The notes under the pieces were generated by a model, which did not search any database, was not told the DNA's origin, and saw only the letters and a program-made list of their open reading frames with translations. This document shows positions 51,858 to 60,430 of a stretch of DNA of 64,000 nt, in pieces. Position numbers and translations under genes: made by a program. The stretch is from Ferrovibrio sp046297895. GTDB lineage: Bacteria; Pseudomonadota; Alphaproteobacteria; Ferrovibrionales; Ferrovibrionaceae. The stretch is taken from positions 62,001 through 126,000 of the forward strand of contig NZ_JBKBHC010000002.1 of the NCBI RefSeq assembly GCF_046297895.1, written 5' to 3'. Each line of letters begins with the position of its first letter. The stretch's first letter is position 1.

Positions 51858-53144
51858 TCAGATCTCCATCACCTTGCGCCAGTAGCCATACATGCCGCGG
51901 ATCAACGTCTCGGTCACCATATGCGGAGTCGGCGCCGCCCCGCGCCCGTCCAGTTCGCAGATGGTGCTGGCATCGCCGCCGTTCTGGCGGAATCCATCCT
52001 GCGAGAATTCGATCACCTCGCCATCGTCGGCCGAGACGAAGCCGGCCGGACCGAACAGGTTGGCCTGGCGCAGGCGGCGGCGCGTCATTGCCTCGTCATC
52101 CTCCTCGAAGCCGAAATGCGTCCAGACGAAATCGAAGGCGTCCGGCCCGGCCGGGATGATGTGACGGGTGGACAGCGAATTGACCTGTTGCTGGATGATC
52201 ACGCTGGGAAACAGGGTGATCATCGTCACCGTGGGACCCTTCCACCAGTATTCCGGCACCACATCGAGCAGGCGCGGATCGTTCAGCGCCATATCCTTCT
52301 TGAAGCTGGTGACACCTTCGGTGACCGCCTTCGCCTCGCCGCCGGCATTGCGCTGCGAGATCATCACGGCATGGCGGCCGTGGCTGTCCATCACCATGCG
52401 CGACTGCTGGTCGGCCCGCCACAGGCCGAACGTGACGAACCAGGTGTGCAGCAGGCCCGGATGATACGGGTCCTTGATGTTTTCCATCATCAGTTTCCAG
52501 TTGCCCGGAATGCGCTGGCGGTTGGTGCCGAGGATGGTGAGTTTGCGGCCGTCGAAGATGCGGTTCAGCCAGGGCATCACGTCGGGGCCGAAATAATCCT
52601 CCAGCGCGGGCGCTGCGGGCGAGAAGCTGGCGAAGACCAGGCCGTTATAGGTGGCGACCTTCAGCTTCGTCAGGCCATGCTGCTTCAGGTCGAAATCCGC
52701 CGGCATGCCGCCCTGCACGCTGCCATCCTCCTGCTTCACGCCATGGCGGAAGGGCAGGCCGGCAAGGTCGCCATTCAGCTTGTAGGTCCACTGGTGATAG
52801 GGGCAGACGAAGTTGCGCGCATTGCCGCGCTGTTTCTGGCAGAAGCGCACGCCGCGATGGGCGCAGCGGTTCTCCACCGCGTTCAGGCTGCCGTCGCGGT
52901 CGCGCACCACGATCACCTGGCGCTCGCCCACATATGACAGCTTGTAGTCGCCCGGCTTGGGCAACTCGGCCTCCAGCGCGACGTAACACCAATGGTCGCC
53001 GCCATGGAAGAACCGCTCCAGCTCGCGCTGATAGACGCCCGGATCGGTATAGGCCCAGTAGGGAATGCGGCTGGAGCCGTCGCCGTTCCAGCGCGGCAAG
53101 GCATCGGCCGCGACAGAGCGCGGCAACCCGGCATGGATGGTCAT
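51858..53144 (-). CDS. Aromatic-ring-hydroxylating dioxygenase alpha subunit
   Basis: 428 aa; strong RBS GGGAGG before ATG 53144. Rieske ligands Cys94/His96 (CAHRGVRFCQ) and Cys114/His117 (CPYHQW). The iron site is in DPYHPGLLH (Asp225, His228, His233). The sequence resembles the anthranilate / salicylate-5-hydroxylase / terephthalate branch that acts on benzoate-like acids. The beta gene follows at once. No ferredoxin or reductase is encoded nearby. It is divergent from an acyl-CoA ligase, which may act on the same aromatic acid or its product. Confidence 0.94.
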   Translation of the reverse strand: MTIHAGLPRSVAADALPRWNGDGSSRIPYWAYTDPGVYQRELERFFHGGDHWCYVALEAELPKPGDYKLSYVGERQVIVVRDRDGSLNAVENRCAHRGVRFCQKQRGNARNFVCPYHQWTYKLNGDLAGLPFRHGVKQEDGSVQGGMPADFDLKQHGLTKLKVATYNGLVFASFSPAAPALEDYFGPDVMPWLNRIFDGRKLTILGTNRQRIPGNWKLMMENIKDPYHPGLLHTWFVTFGLWRADQQSRMVMDSHGRHAVMISQRNAGGEAKAVTEGVTSFKKDMALNDPRLLDVVPEYWWKGPTVTMITLFPSVIIQQQVNSLSTRHIIPAGPDAFDFVWTHFGFEEDDEAMTRRRLRQANLFGPAGFVSADDGEVIEFSQDGFRQNGGDASTICELDGRGAAPTPHMVTETLIRGMYGYWRKVMEI

Positions 53145-53166
53145 GCGATCCTCCCGATACGGAATT

Positions 53167-53184
53167 TATTTGCAATTGCAAATA
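53167..53184. promoter_or_regulatory. Perfect 18-bp palindrome in a divergent promoter
   Basis: TATTTGCAATTGCAAATA reads the same on both strands. It lies 22 bp before the dioxygenase alpha start and 117 bp before the acyl-CoA ligase start. The AT-rich, TTGCAATTGCAA core is typical of MarR-type operators, though no MarR gene is in the window. Confidence 0.65.
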
Positions 53185-53301
53185 TATTTACCCCGCGCCT
53201 GGCTGCCGTCAATGGCCTTGGATCGCCGCCCTTCCCTTGCGTAACCGATTGATCCGGACAGCGAAAACCCCGACGATGCCGACAGTCGGGGAGGAAAACC
53301 A

Positions 53302-54966
53302 ATGTTCGACCGGCATTACGCGGTCTGGCCCAAGGGCGTGCCCAAGCACCTGACCCTGCCACAGACCAGCCTGTACGAGAATATCGAGATTTCCGCCCGC
53401 CGGTTCCCGAACAAGCCGGCTCTGCTCTATTACGGCGCGGCGCTGTCCTATGCCGCACTCAGGGACCATGTCGACCGCCTGGCCGGCTGGCTGGAGCAGC
53501 GCTGTGGCGTCAAGAAGGCCGACCGCGTGCTGCTGTACATGCAGAACAGCCCGCAATTCGTGATCGCCTATTACGCCATCCAGCGCCTGACCGCCGTGGT
53601 GGTGCCGGTCAATCCGATGAGCAAGACCGAAGAGTTGCGCCATATCGCGGCCGATACCGGCGCGGGCACGGTGATCTGCGGCCAGGAATTGCTGGCCTTC
53701 ATGCAGCCGCTGCTGGGCGAGACGCTGCAGCATGCCGTGGTGGCCGCCTATGGCGACTATGTCACCGCGCCCACCGACCTTTCGCTGCCCGATGTGGTGG
53801 CCGCGCCGCGCACCGCCTTCGATACGCCTGGCACCGTGCCCTGGAGCACTGCGCTGGCGGCGAATCTGGCTGCGTCGCCGCATCGCGCCAGTCACGACGA
53901 CTGGTGTGTATTGCCCTATTCCTCGGGCACCACGGGTGCGCCGAAGGGCTGCCTGCATACCATCCGCGGCGTGACGGCCACCCTGTTCGGTTCGATTGCC
54001 TGGAACCCCGCCACGCCGGAATCGGTGCAGCTTGTCACCCTGCCGCTGTTCCATGTCACCGGCATGCAGAATTCGATGAACGCGCCCCTGTTCAACGGCG
54101 CGACGCTGGTGCTGATGACGCGCTGGGACCGCCGCACGGCCGCCGAACTGATCCAGCGCCACCGCGTGACGCACTGGCGGAACATCACCACCATGTGCAT
54201 CGATTTCCTGTCCGACCCCGAAATCGGAAAATACGATATCTCAAGCCTGATCGGCATCGGCGGCGGCGGCGCGCCCATGCCCAAGGCGGTTGCTGCCAAG
54301 CTGAAGGAACTGACCGGCCTGGATTACATCGAGGGTTACGGCCTGTCGGAGACCATCGCCGCCACGCATATCAACCCGGTCGACAATCCGCGCCCACAAT
54401 GTTTGGGGATTCCCGTCTTCGACGTCGATTCCCGCGTGGTCAACCCCGATACCCTGCAGGAACTGGGGCCGGGCGAGACCGGCGAGATCGTGGTGGCCGG
54501 CCCGCAGATCTTCCTGGGCTATTGGAACCGGCCGGAGGAAACGGCCGCGGTGTTCTTCGAGCGCGACGGCAAGCGCTTCTTCCGCACCGGAGACCTCGGC
54601 TATTACGACGATGACGGCTATTTCTTCCTGGTCGACCGGCTGAAGCGCATGATCAATGCCTCGGGCTTCAAGGTCTGGCCGACCGAGATAGAGGCCATGA
54701 TGTATGCCCATCCCGGCATCCGCGAGGTCTGCATCATTGCCACGCCGGACGCCCATCGCGGCGAGACGGTGAAGGCCGTGATCGTGCCGAGGGATGATGC
54801 GAAAGACCTGACGGCCGAGGACATCCAGGCCTGGTGCCGCGACCGCATGGCCGCCTACAAGGTACCGCGCGTGGTGGTGTTCGCCGATGCGCTGCCGAAA
54901 TCGGCCACCGGCAAGATCCTGTGGCGCGTGCTGCAGGACCAGGAACGCAGCCAGCCGTCGGATTAG
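53302..54966 (+). CDS. AMP-forming acyl-CoA ligase (fatty acid / aromatic acid type)
   Basis: 554 aa; RBS GGAGG before ATG. ATP-binding P-loop YSSGTTGAPKG, A5 motif EGYGLSETIA, A7 RTGDLGYYDDDG, A8 RLKRMINASGFKVWP and the C-terminal Lys in SATGKILWR. It activates a carboxylic acid to its CoA thioester through an acyl-AMP. The divergent dioxygenase operon suggests an aromatic or side-chain acid, but medium or long fatty acids are also possible. Its stop overlaps the YciI gene stop on the other strand. Confidence 0.94.
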   Translation: MFDRHYAVWPKGVPKHLTLPQTSLYENIEISARRFPNKPALLYYGAALSYAALRDHVDRLAGWLEQRCGVKKADRVLLYMQNSPQFVIAYYAIQRLTAVVVPVNPMSKTEELRHIAADTGAGTVICGQELLAFMQPLLGETLQHAVVAAYGDYVTAPTDLSLPDVVAAPRTAFDTPGTVPWSTALAANLAASPHRASHDDWCVLPYSSGTTGAPKGCLHTIRGVTATLFGSIAWNPATPESVQLVTLPLFHVTGMQNSMNAPLFNGATLVLMTRWDRRTAAELIQRHRVTHWRNITTMCIDFLSDPEIGKYDISSLIGIGGGGAPMPKAVAAKLKELTGLDYIEGYGLSETIAATHINPVDNPRPQCLGIPVFDVDSRVVNPDTLQELGPGETGEIVVAGPQIFLGYWNRPEETAAVFFERDGKRFFRTGDLGYYDDDGYFFLVDRLKRMINASGFKVWPTEIEAMMYAHPGIREVCIIATPDAHRGETVKAVIVPRDDAKDLTAEDIQAWCRDRMAAYKVPRVVVFADALPKSATGKILWRVLQDQERSQPSD

Positions 54967-55262
54967 GTCGGGAAACCCGCCTTCTGCGGCCACAGATTGG
55001 CGAAGGCGCGGACCGATACCGAGGCATAGACGCCATTCCGGGTGAAGGGTTCGTCCTTCAGCCAGGCCTCGGCAGCCGCGCGATCCGGAAAATCAATCAC
55101 AAGCAGGCTGCCCTGCATGGTCGAGCCATCATCGGCCAGCAGCGGCCCGGCAAAAGCGATGCGGTCGGCGACCTGCGCCAGGTAGTCCTTGTGTGCCGGC
55201 CGCCATTTCAGTCGCAGGTCGGAGGCGCCCGCCTTGTCGAGGTTATAGAAGCAGAACAGCAT
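54963..55262 (-). CDS. YciI-family protein
   Basis: 99 aa, ferredoxin-like alpha+beta fold as in the YciI/YCII family: N-terminal strand MLFCFYNLDK, HKDYLAQVADRIAFAGPLL with the conserved His, and AAEAWLKDEPFTRNGVY near the C-terminus. Family members are small and sometimes catalytic (dechlorination-type or muconolactone-isomerase-like chemistry). It is last in the E1/TRAP operon, 14 bp after the large permease gene. Confidence 0.92.
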   Translation of the reverse strand: MLFCFYNLDKAGASDLRLKWRPAHKDYLAQVADRIAFAGPLLADDGSTMQGSLLVIDFPDRAAAEAWLKDEPFTRNGVYASVSVRAFANLWPQKAGFPT

Positions 55263-55276
55263 GGCGCCTCCCCCGA

Positions 55277-56560
55277 TCAGTAGTCCAGGCTGCGCGGCAG
55301 CCACAACACCACATCGGGCACCGCGATCAGCAGAATCAGGGCCAGCAGCATCGCCAGCACGAACCAGACCGCCCAGCGCGCCGTCTGCTCGATCGGCACG
55401 CCGGCCAGCTTGGACGACACCATCAGATTCACCGCCATCGGCGGCGTGAACTGGCCGATCGCCACCATATAGGTGAGCAGCACGCCGAACCAGACCGGGT
55501 CCCACGCAAAGGCCTTCATCATCGGCAGCAGGATGGGCAGGAAGATCAGGAAAATCGAAATCCCGTCTAGCACCATGCCGACGAACAGCAGCACCACCAC
55601 GATCATCGCCAGCGTTCCGTAGGAACCCAGGCCACTGCCGGTGATGGCCCTGGCGATCGGATCGACGATCCCCAGCGTATTCACCGCATAGGCGAAGATG
55701 CTGGCCAGGGCCACCACGACCAGAATGATGCCCGAGGTCTCGGCCGCATCGACCAGAATGTCGAGCAGTTCCTTCATACGGATGGTGCGATAGATCACCA
55801 TGCCGACGAAAAGGCCGTAGACGACCGCCACCACCGCGGCCTCGGTAGGCGTGAACCAGCCCATCCGCATACCGCCCAGGATCAGCACCGGCGCGGCCAG
55901 CCCCCAACTGGCCGCCCGCAGCGAGGGCCAGAAAGGCGGCCGCCGGGTATCGATGTCAGCCAGGCCGAAGCCATGCCGTCTTGCCAGCCAGACCGCCGGA
56001 ATCATCAGTGCGAGGCCCGCCAGAACGCCCGGAATCATGCCGCCGGCAAACAGCGCCGGCACGGAAGCTCCCGGCACCAGAACGGAATAGACGATGAAGG
56101 CGATGGACGGCGGAATCAGGATGTCGGTTGCCGCCGCCGCGCCGATCACCGTGGCGGAATAGGCCGGCGGATAGCCGGCGCGCGCCATCGCGGCCAGCAT
56201 CACGGCACCAACCGCCGCCGCCGTCGCCGGACCCGAGCCTGAAATGCCGCCCAGCAGCATGGCAACCGCGATGGCCACCACCGGCAGGCGGCCGGGCTTG
56301 CGGCCGACGATGGCGATGGCCAGATTGACCAGGCGCTCGGCCACGCCGGATTTCTCGAAGATCACACCGACCAGCACGAACATCGGCAGGGCCAGCAGCG
56401 GATATTTGGCGATGCCGGCATAGAAATTGTTCGGCAGCGACATCATGCCCAGATCGGCCAGCCAGATGCCGAGTGCGCCGCCCAGCATCAGCGCCACCCC
56501 GATGGGCACGCCGGCCAGCATGAAAACGATGAAAACGGCAAAGATGGCAAAGCCGATCAT
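55277..56560 (-). CDS. TRAP transporter large permease (DctM-type), second system
   Basis: 427 aa from ATG 56560, which overlaps the small permease stop by 4 bp (ATGA). It has about 12 segments. Motifs LLGGISGSGPATAAAVGAVM and IPPSIAFIVYSVL are typical. It transports an organic anion with sodium. The operon also encodes a TPP-dependent E1 pair, hinting at a 2-oxoacid or related substrate. Confidence 0.94.
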   Translation of the reverse strand: MIGFAIFAVFIVFMLAGVPIGVALMLGGALGIWLADLGMMSLPNNFYAGIAKYPLLALPMFVLVGVIFEKSGVAERLVNLAIAIVGRKPGRLPVVAIAVAMLLGGISGSGPATAAAVGAVMLAAMARAGYPPAYSATVIGAAAATDILIPPSIAFIVYSVLVPGASVPALFAGGMIPGVLAGLALMIPAVWLARRHGFGLADIDTRRPPFWPSLRAASWGLAAPVLILGGMRMGWFTPTEAAVVAVVYGLFVGMVIYRTIRMKELLDILVDAAETSGIILVVVALASIFAYAVNTLGIVDPIARAITGSGLGSYGTLAMIVVVLLFVGMVLDGISIFLIFLPILLPMMKAFAWDPVWFGVLLTYMVAIGQFTPPMAVNLMVSSKLAGVPIEQTARWAVWFVLAMLLALILLIAVPDVVLWLPRSLDY

Positions 56561-57066
56561 GGCTGACCCCGCCATTTGCGCCAGAAGACCTGCGCGGCAC
56601 GAACGGCGATGCCAGCCGACAGCACCGGCAGCCATATGCTGTACCACCATTGCGGCACGCCGATGCCCGGCGAGGTCACGTCGAAGCGGTAGTCGTCATA
56701 GGCGAAGCGCGCCGCCAGCACGGTGAGGATGACGAAGGCCAGCGCGGTGGCCGCCGCCGAGACCAGGGCGAGCGCGCGACGGCGGCGGGCCGAGCCGCGC
56801 TCGAAGAATGCCTCGATGCGGATATGGCGGTCGCGGGCCACGGCGGCGCTGGCCGCGACCATGGTGAGGATCACCATCAGCGAGACGGATATCTCTTCGG
56901 TCCAGGCGAAGGACTGGCTGGTGAAGTAGCGCGTGATCACATTGGCGAAGGTGATCGCCGCCAGCAGCAGCATGACCAACGCGCCAACCCAGTCTTCCCA
57001 GCGCAGCCGGCCGCGCCCCGGAGGCTGCGGCGCCATGGATGGATCGGGTTTCGAGGATTCCTGCAC
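56557..57066 (-). CDS. TRAP transporter small permease (DctQ-type), second system
   Basis: 169 aa from GTG 57066, supported by GGGGGAG 6 bp upstream. Four segments, with the DctQ motif FAWTEEISVSLMVILTMVAASAAVARDRHIRIE in split form. It starts after a terminator-like hairpin that follows the binding protein gene. Confidence 0.92.
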   Translation of the reverse strand: MQESSKPDPSMAPQPPGRGRLRWEDWVGALVMLLLAAITFANVITRYFTSQSFAWTEEISVSLMVILTMVAASAAVARDRHIRIEAFFERGSARRRRALALVSAAATALAFVILTVLAARFAYDDYRFDVTSPGIGVPQWWYSIWLPVLSAGIAVRAAQVFWRKWRGQP

Positions 57067-57104
57067 GCTGCTCCCCCCAATACAGGCAACCGGCAGCGAC
57101 GGGC

Positions 57105-57135
57105 CGGAAAAGCAAAGGCCGGGAAATCCCGGCCT
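57105..57135 (-). terminator. Intercistronic hairpin with T tract inside a TRAP operon
   Basis: Arms AGGCCGGGA (57116-57124) and TCCCGGCCT (57127-57135) followed on the minus strand by TTGCTTTTCC. It lies between the binding protein gene and the small permease gene, so partial termination here would give more binding protein than permease. Confidence 0.75.
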
Positions 57136-57166
57136 CGCTTCCGGCCTGCGCCGATCGCTGCGTCGT

Positions 57167-58216
57167 TCAGGCCTTCTTGCGGGCCGCCGCCACCGCGGCT
57201 TCGGCTTTCTTCACCAGATCGGGCCCGATCTGCTGCACCCACTTGTCATAGGCCGGCTTGACCGCCTGCTTGAAGGCATCCTTCTCGGCGGCCGTCAGTT
57301 CGGTGACCTTGACCCCCAGCGCCTCGACTTCCTTGACGAAGGAGCTGTCATTGGCGGTGAGGCCCTTGCGGGCGATGGCGATTTCCTGCTTGCCGGCGTC
57401 GATGGCGGCCTGGCGCACGATCTTCTGGTCGTCGGCGCTCCAGGATTTCCACACATCCTGGTTGGCGACGAAGATCAGCGGATCGGCCACGTAGCCCCAG
57501 CGTGTGACGAATTTCTGCGCCAGGGTGTTGAGCTTGGCCGCGGTGAAGACATGCAGCGGGTTTTCCTGGCCCTCGACCGCGCCGGAAGCCAGCGCCGGCT
57601 GAGCATCGGCCCAGCTCATCTGCGTCGGATTGGCGCCAAGCGCGGTGAAGGTGTCGTTGAAGATCGGCGAGCCGACAACGCGGAACTTCAGGCCCTTCAT
57701 GTCGGCCGGCTTGCGGATCTCGTGCTTGGAGTTCGATACCTCGCGGAAGCCGTTCTCGCCCCAGGCCAGCGGCACAACGCCGTTCTTTTCAACCAGGCCC
57801 ATGATCTCCTTGCCCACTTCGCCCTGCACCATGGCATCGAGGCCGGCATGGTCCTGCGCCAGGAAGGGCAGCGAGAAGAGATTGAGCTGCTTGATCTGCG
57901 GCGACCAGTTGATGGTCGAGCCGATGGCAAGGTCGATCACGCCCTGGCGGATCGCAGTGAATTCGCGGGTCTGGTCGCCGTTCACCAGCGACACGCCGGG
58001 ATACATCTTGATGTTGATGCGGCCCTGGGTGCGCTCCTTAACCAGCTCGATCCAGATGTCGCCGCCCTTGCCCCAGGGAAAAGCCGAACCGACGACGGTG
58101 GACAGCTTGTATTCAGGTTTGTAGGTGCTGGCATAGGCGCTGCGGCCGATGATGGCGGGCGCGGCGAAAAGCGCGGTGCCGGCGATGCCGGCCTTGAGCA
58201 ACGTGCGACGATCCAT
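57167..58216 (-). CDS. TRAP transporter substrate-binding protein, second system
   Basis: 349 aa; strong RBS GGAGG before ATG 58216. The Tat-like signal is DRRTLLKAGIAGTAL. The DctP pattern follows: LVNGDQTREFTAIRQGVIDLAIGS, then GLKFRVVGSPIFNDTFTALGANP (carboxylate-binding Arg). The C-terminal 60 residues are long charged helices. Periplasmic ligand unknown. It lies 111 bp after the E1-beta gene, and a terminator-like hairpin separates it from the permeases. Confidence 0.93.
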   Translation of the reverse strand: MDRRTLLKAGIAGTALFAAPAIIGRSAYASTYKPEYKLSTVVGSAFPWGKGGDIWIELVKERTQGRINIKMYPGVSLVNGDQTREFTAIRQGVIDLAIGSTINWSPQIKQLNLFSLPFLAQDHAGLDAMVQGEVGKEIMGLVEKNGVVPLAWGENGFREVSNSKHEIRKPADMKGLKFRVVGSPIFNDTFTALGANPTQMSWADAQPALASGAVEGQENPLHVFTAAKLNTLAQKFVTRWGYVADPLIFVANQDVWKSWSADDQKIVRQAAIDAGKQEIAIARKGLTANDSSFVKEVEALGVKVTELTAAEKDAFKQAVKPAYDKWVQQIGPDLVKKAEAAVAAARKKA

Positions 58217-58327
58217 GGTCCGTTTCCTCCAGTGTTTATTCTTGTTGTTCAGCCAATACAGCATTCCATGCGGCGCGCCAAGACGGTACGGACACGGAGC
58301 GAAGCATGTGCCGCTTTCCTGCGCTGC

Positions 58328-59287
58328 TCATCGCGCAAGCAGCTCGCGCGCCTTTGCCGCGATGCGTGCCGGCGTCACGCGCGCCTCCGCTTCCAGCACC
58401 GGCGCATAACCCACCGGAGCGCGCAATCCGCCCAGCCGCGCCACCCTGACGTTGCCCCGCTCGGCCAGGGTCGCCACGATTTCGGCGCCGAAACCGGCCA
58501 CCTGGATCGCCTCGTGCGCCACCAGCACCCGGCCGGTCTTCGCTGCGGATGCGAAGACGGCCTCGCGATCCCAGGGCCAGAGCGTGCGCAGGTCGATCAC
58601 TTCGGCGCTGACGCCTTCCCGCGCCAGCGCCTCGGCCGCTTCCAGCGCCCAATGCACCGCCTTGCTCCAGCTCACAATGGTCAGGTCGTTGCCGGCGCGC
58701 CGGATGGCCGCCCTGCCCAGCGGGACGGCGGCGGCCGGATCGACCTCGCCCTCCAGGGCCCAGAGTTCCTTGTGCTCGAAATAGGTAACCGGATCGCCGC
58801 ATTGCAGCGCCGCCTGCAGCAGCGCGTAATTGTCCTGCGGCGTTGAGGGCGCCACCACCACAAGGCCCGGCACATGGGCGAACCAGCCCTCCAGCGACTG
58901 CGAATGCTGGGCGGCCGAGGCGCTCCAGATGCCGATGGGCATGCGGATCACGGCCGGTACGCGGCCCTGGCCGCCGAACATGAAGCGGTTTTTAGCAGCC
59001 TGGTTGATGATCTCGTCCATGGCGCACAGCGCGAAGTCGATTACCCGCAGTTCGATCACCGGCTTCAGACCGGTCAGCGCCATGCCGACGGCGGCGCCCA
59101 TGATCGTGGCCTCGGAAATCGGTGTATCGATCACCCGCTCGGGGCCGAAGCTTTCCTGCAGGCCACGATACTGGCCGAAGATGCCGCCACGACCGATATC
59201 CTCGCCCAGCGCCACGACGGACGGATCCTGCCGCATGGCATCGCCGAGCGACGCGGCGGCAGCGGCGGCATAGCTCATCACAGCCAT
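58328..59287 (-). CDS. TPP-dependent 2-oxoacid/acetoin dehydrogenase E1 beta subunit
   Basis: 319 aa. Conserved E1-beta points: VVALGEDIGRGGIFGQYRGL, TPISEATIMGAAVGMALTGLKPVIEL-type region, and IDLRTLWPWD before the C-terminal transketolase domain. ATG 59287 overlaps the alpha gene by 10 bp (ATG 59278 is the other option). With E1 alpha it decarboxylates a 2-oxoacid or cleaves acetoin and passes the acyl group to a lipoyl E2. No E2 or E3 gene is in the window. Confidence 0.93.
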   Translation of the reverse strand: MAVMSYAAAAAASLGDAMRQDPSVVALGEDIGRGGIFGQYRGLQESFGPERVIDTPISEATIMGAAVGMALTGLKPVIELRVIDFALCAMDEIINQAAKNRFMFGGQGRVPAVIRMPIGIWSASAAQHSQSLEGWFAHVPGLVVVAPSTPQDNYALLQAALQCGDPVTYFEHKELWALEGEVDPAAAVPLGRAAIRRAGNDLTIVSWSKAVHWALEAAEALAREGVSAEVIDLRTLWPWDREAVFASAAKTGRVLVAHEAIQVAGFGAEIVATLAERGNVRVARLGGLRAPVGYAPVLEAEARVTPARIAAKARELLAR

Positions 59288-60300
59288 TGTCCCGCCCCCG
59301 TATCCTGGATATGCGAGAAAGCCGCATCCGTCTGCGGCCAGGGCGCCAGTATGGCGGTTTCGATGGCGGCGGCGACCTCATTGCGCGCGGCCTGCAGCAC
59401 CGCGTCGATCCCGGCCTGATCCATGCCATGGGCACGCAACTGCGCCGCCGTCACCAGCAGCGGATCGGATTTCAATGCCGCTTCCAGTTCCTTCGGATCG
59501 CGGTAGGCAGCGGGATCGACCGAGACATGGCCCTTGAAGCGATAGGTGCGGGCATGCAGCAGGCGCGGCCCGCCGCCAGCGCGGATGTCATTGATCATCT
59601 GCCGCGCGGTTTCGCTGACCGCGCCGGCATCGTTGCCATCCACCACGGCGGCTTCGATGCCGAAACTGCGCGCACGCGCCGCCGCGCCCTCGCCGGCCGA
59701 CATCGCGCCGGTCTTGGTGGTGGCGGACCACTGGTTGTCTTCGCAGACGAACAGGATCGGCAGCCGGAAGGCGGCAGCCCAGTTTAGGCTTTCGGCAAAC
59801 GGTCCGCGGTTGATGGCGCCGTCGCCGAAGAAAGTGACGGCGATGGCGTCCGCCTTGCGGATCTTGATCGACTGCGCCGCACCCAGCGCAATCGGAATGC
59901 CGGCGGCAACGACGCCGTTGGCGCCCAGCATGCCGACCGAAAAATCGGCAATGTGCATCGAACCGCCGCGCCCGCCGCAAAAACCGGTCGCCTTGCCGAA
60001 CAGCTCGTGCATCATGCGCGTCAGGTCGGCACCCTTGGCCAGCGTGTGGCCATGGCCGCGATGGGTGGAGGTGAGATAGTCGGTGGCGCGCAGATGGCGG
60101 CAGACGCCGGCGGCCACGGCTTCCTGCCCGGTGGAGAGATGCAGCGGGCCGCGCACATGCGCCTGGCCGGCGGCCTGCTGGCCAAAGGCAGCGACGCCGC
60201 CCCTGCTCGCCTCCTCGGCCGCATCCTCGAAGGCGCGGATGCGGCAAATCATGCGATAGAGCTCCAGCAGCTCGGCTGCCGGAATGTTGGGCGGGTTCAC
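59278..60300 (-). CDS. TPP-dependent 2-oxoacid/acetoin dehydrogenase E1 alpha subunit
   Basis: 340 aa from GTG 60300 (VNPPNIPAAELLELYRMICR), where the family normally begins; a TTG at 60366 is less likely. The thiamine-binding motif is GDGAINRGPFAESLNWAA, with STHRGHGHTLAKGAD and GGRGGSMHIAD before it. Closest in pattern to acetoin dehydrogenase and pyruvate dehydrogenase E1 alpha. First gene of the six-gene minus-strand operon ending in YciI. Confidence 0.93.
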   Translation of the reverse strand: MNPPNIPAAELLELYRMICRIRAFEDAAEEASRGGVAAFGQQAAGQAHVRGPLHLSTGQEAVAAGVCRHLRATDYLTSTHRGHGHTLAKGADLTRMMHELFGKATGFCGGRGGSMHIADFSVGMLGANGVVAAGIPIALGAAQSIKIRKADAIAVTFFGDGAINRGPFAESLNWAAAFRLPILFVCEDNQWSATTKTGAMSAGEGAAARARSFGIEAAVVDGNDAGAVSETARQMINDIRAGGGPRLLHARTYRFKGHVSVDPAAYRDPKELEAALKSDPLLVTAAQLRAHGMDQAGIDAVLQAARNEVAAAIETAILAPWPQTDAAFSHIQDTGAGQWL

Positions 60301-60349
60301 GGGCCTGTTCTCGGGACTTTGTGTTCTCGTTGCCCCGACCGTAGCAATG

Positions 60350-60364
60350 GATCGTACAATGATC
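60350..60364. promoter_or_regulatory. Possible operator upstream of the E1/TRAP operon
   Basis: GATCGTACAATGATC is an imperfect inverted repeat (GATC at both ends, GTAC near the centre), 50-65 bp before the E1-alpha start. It resembles GntR-type sites only loosely. Confidence 0.25.
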
Positions 60365-60430
60365 AATCGACGCGGCTGCGCAAAAGCGCAGAAACATGCC
60401 TGAGAATCCAGGCCCGACAGCCCCTGCGGC

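Noticed and set aside
60345..60370. An FNR/NNR-type box (TTGAT-N4-ATCAA) near the E1 operon
   Set aside because: Half sites are present (ATCAA on the plus strand) but the other half and spacing do not fit.
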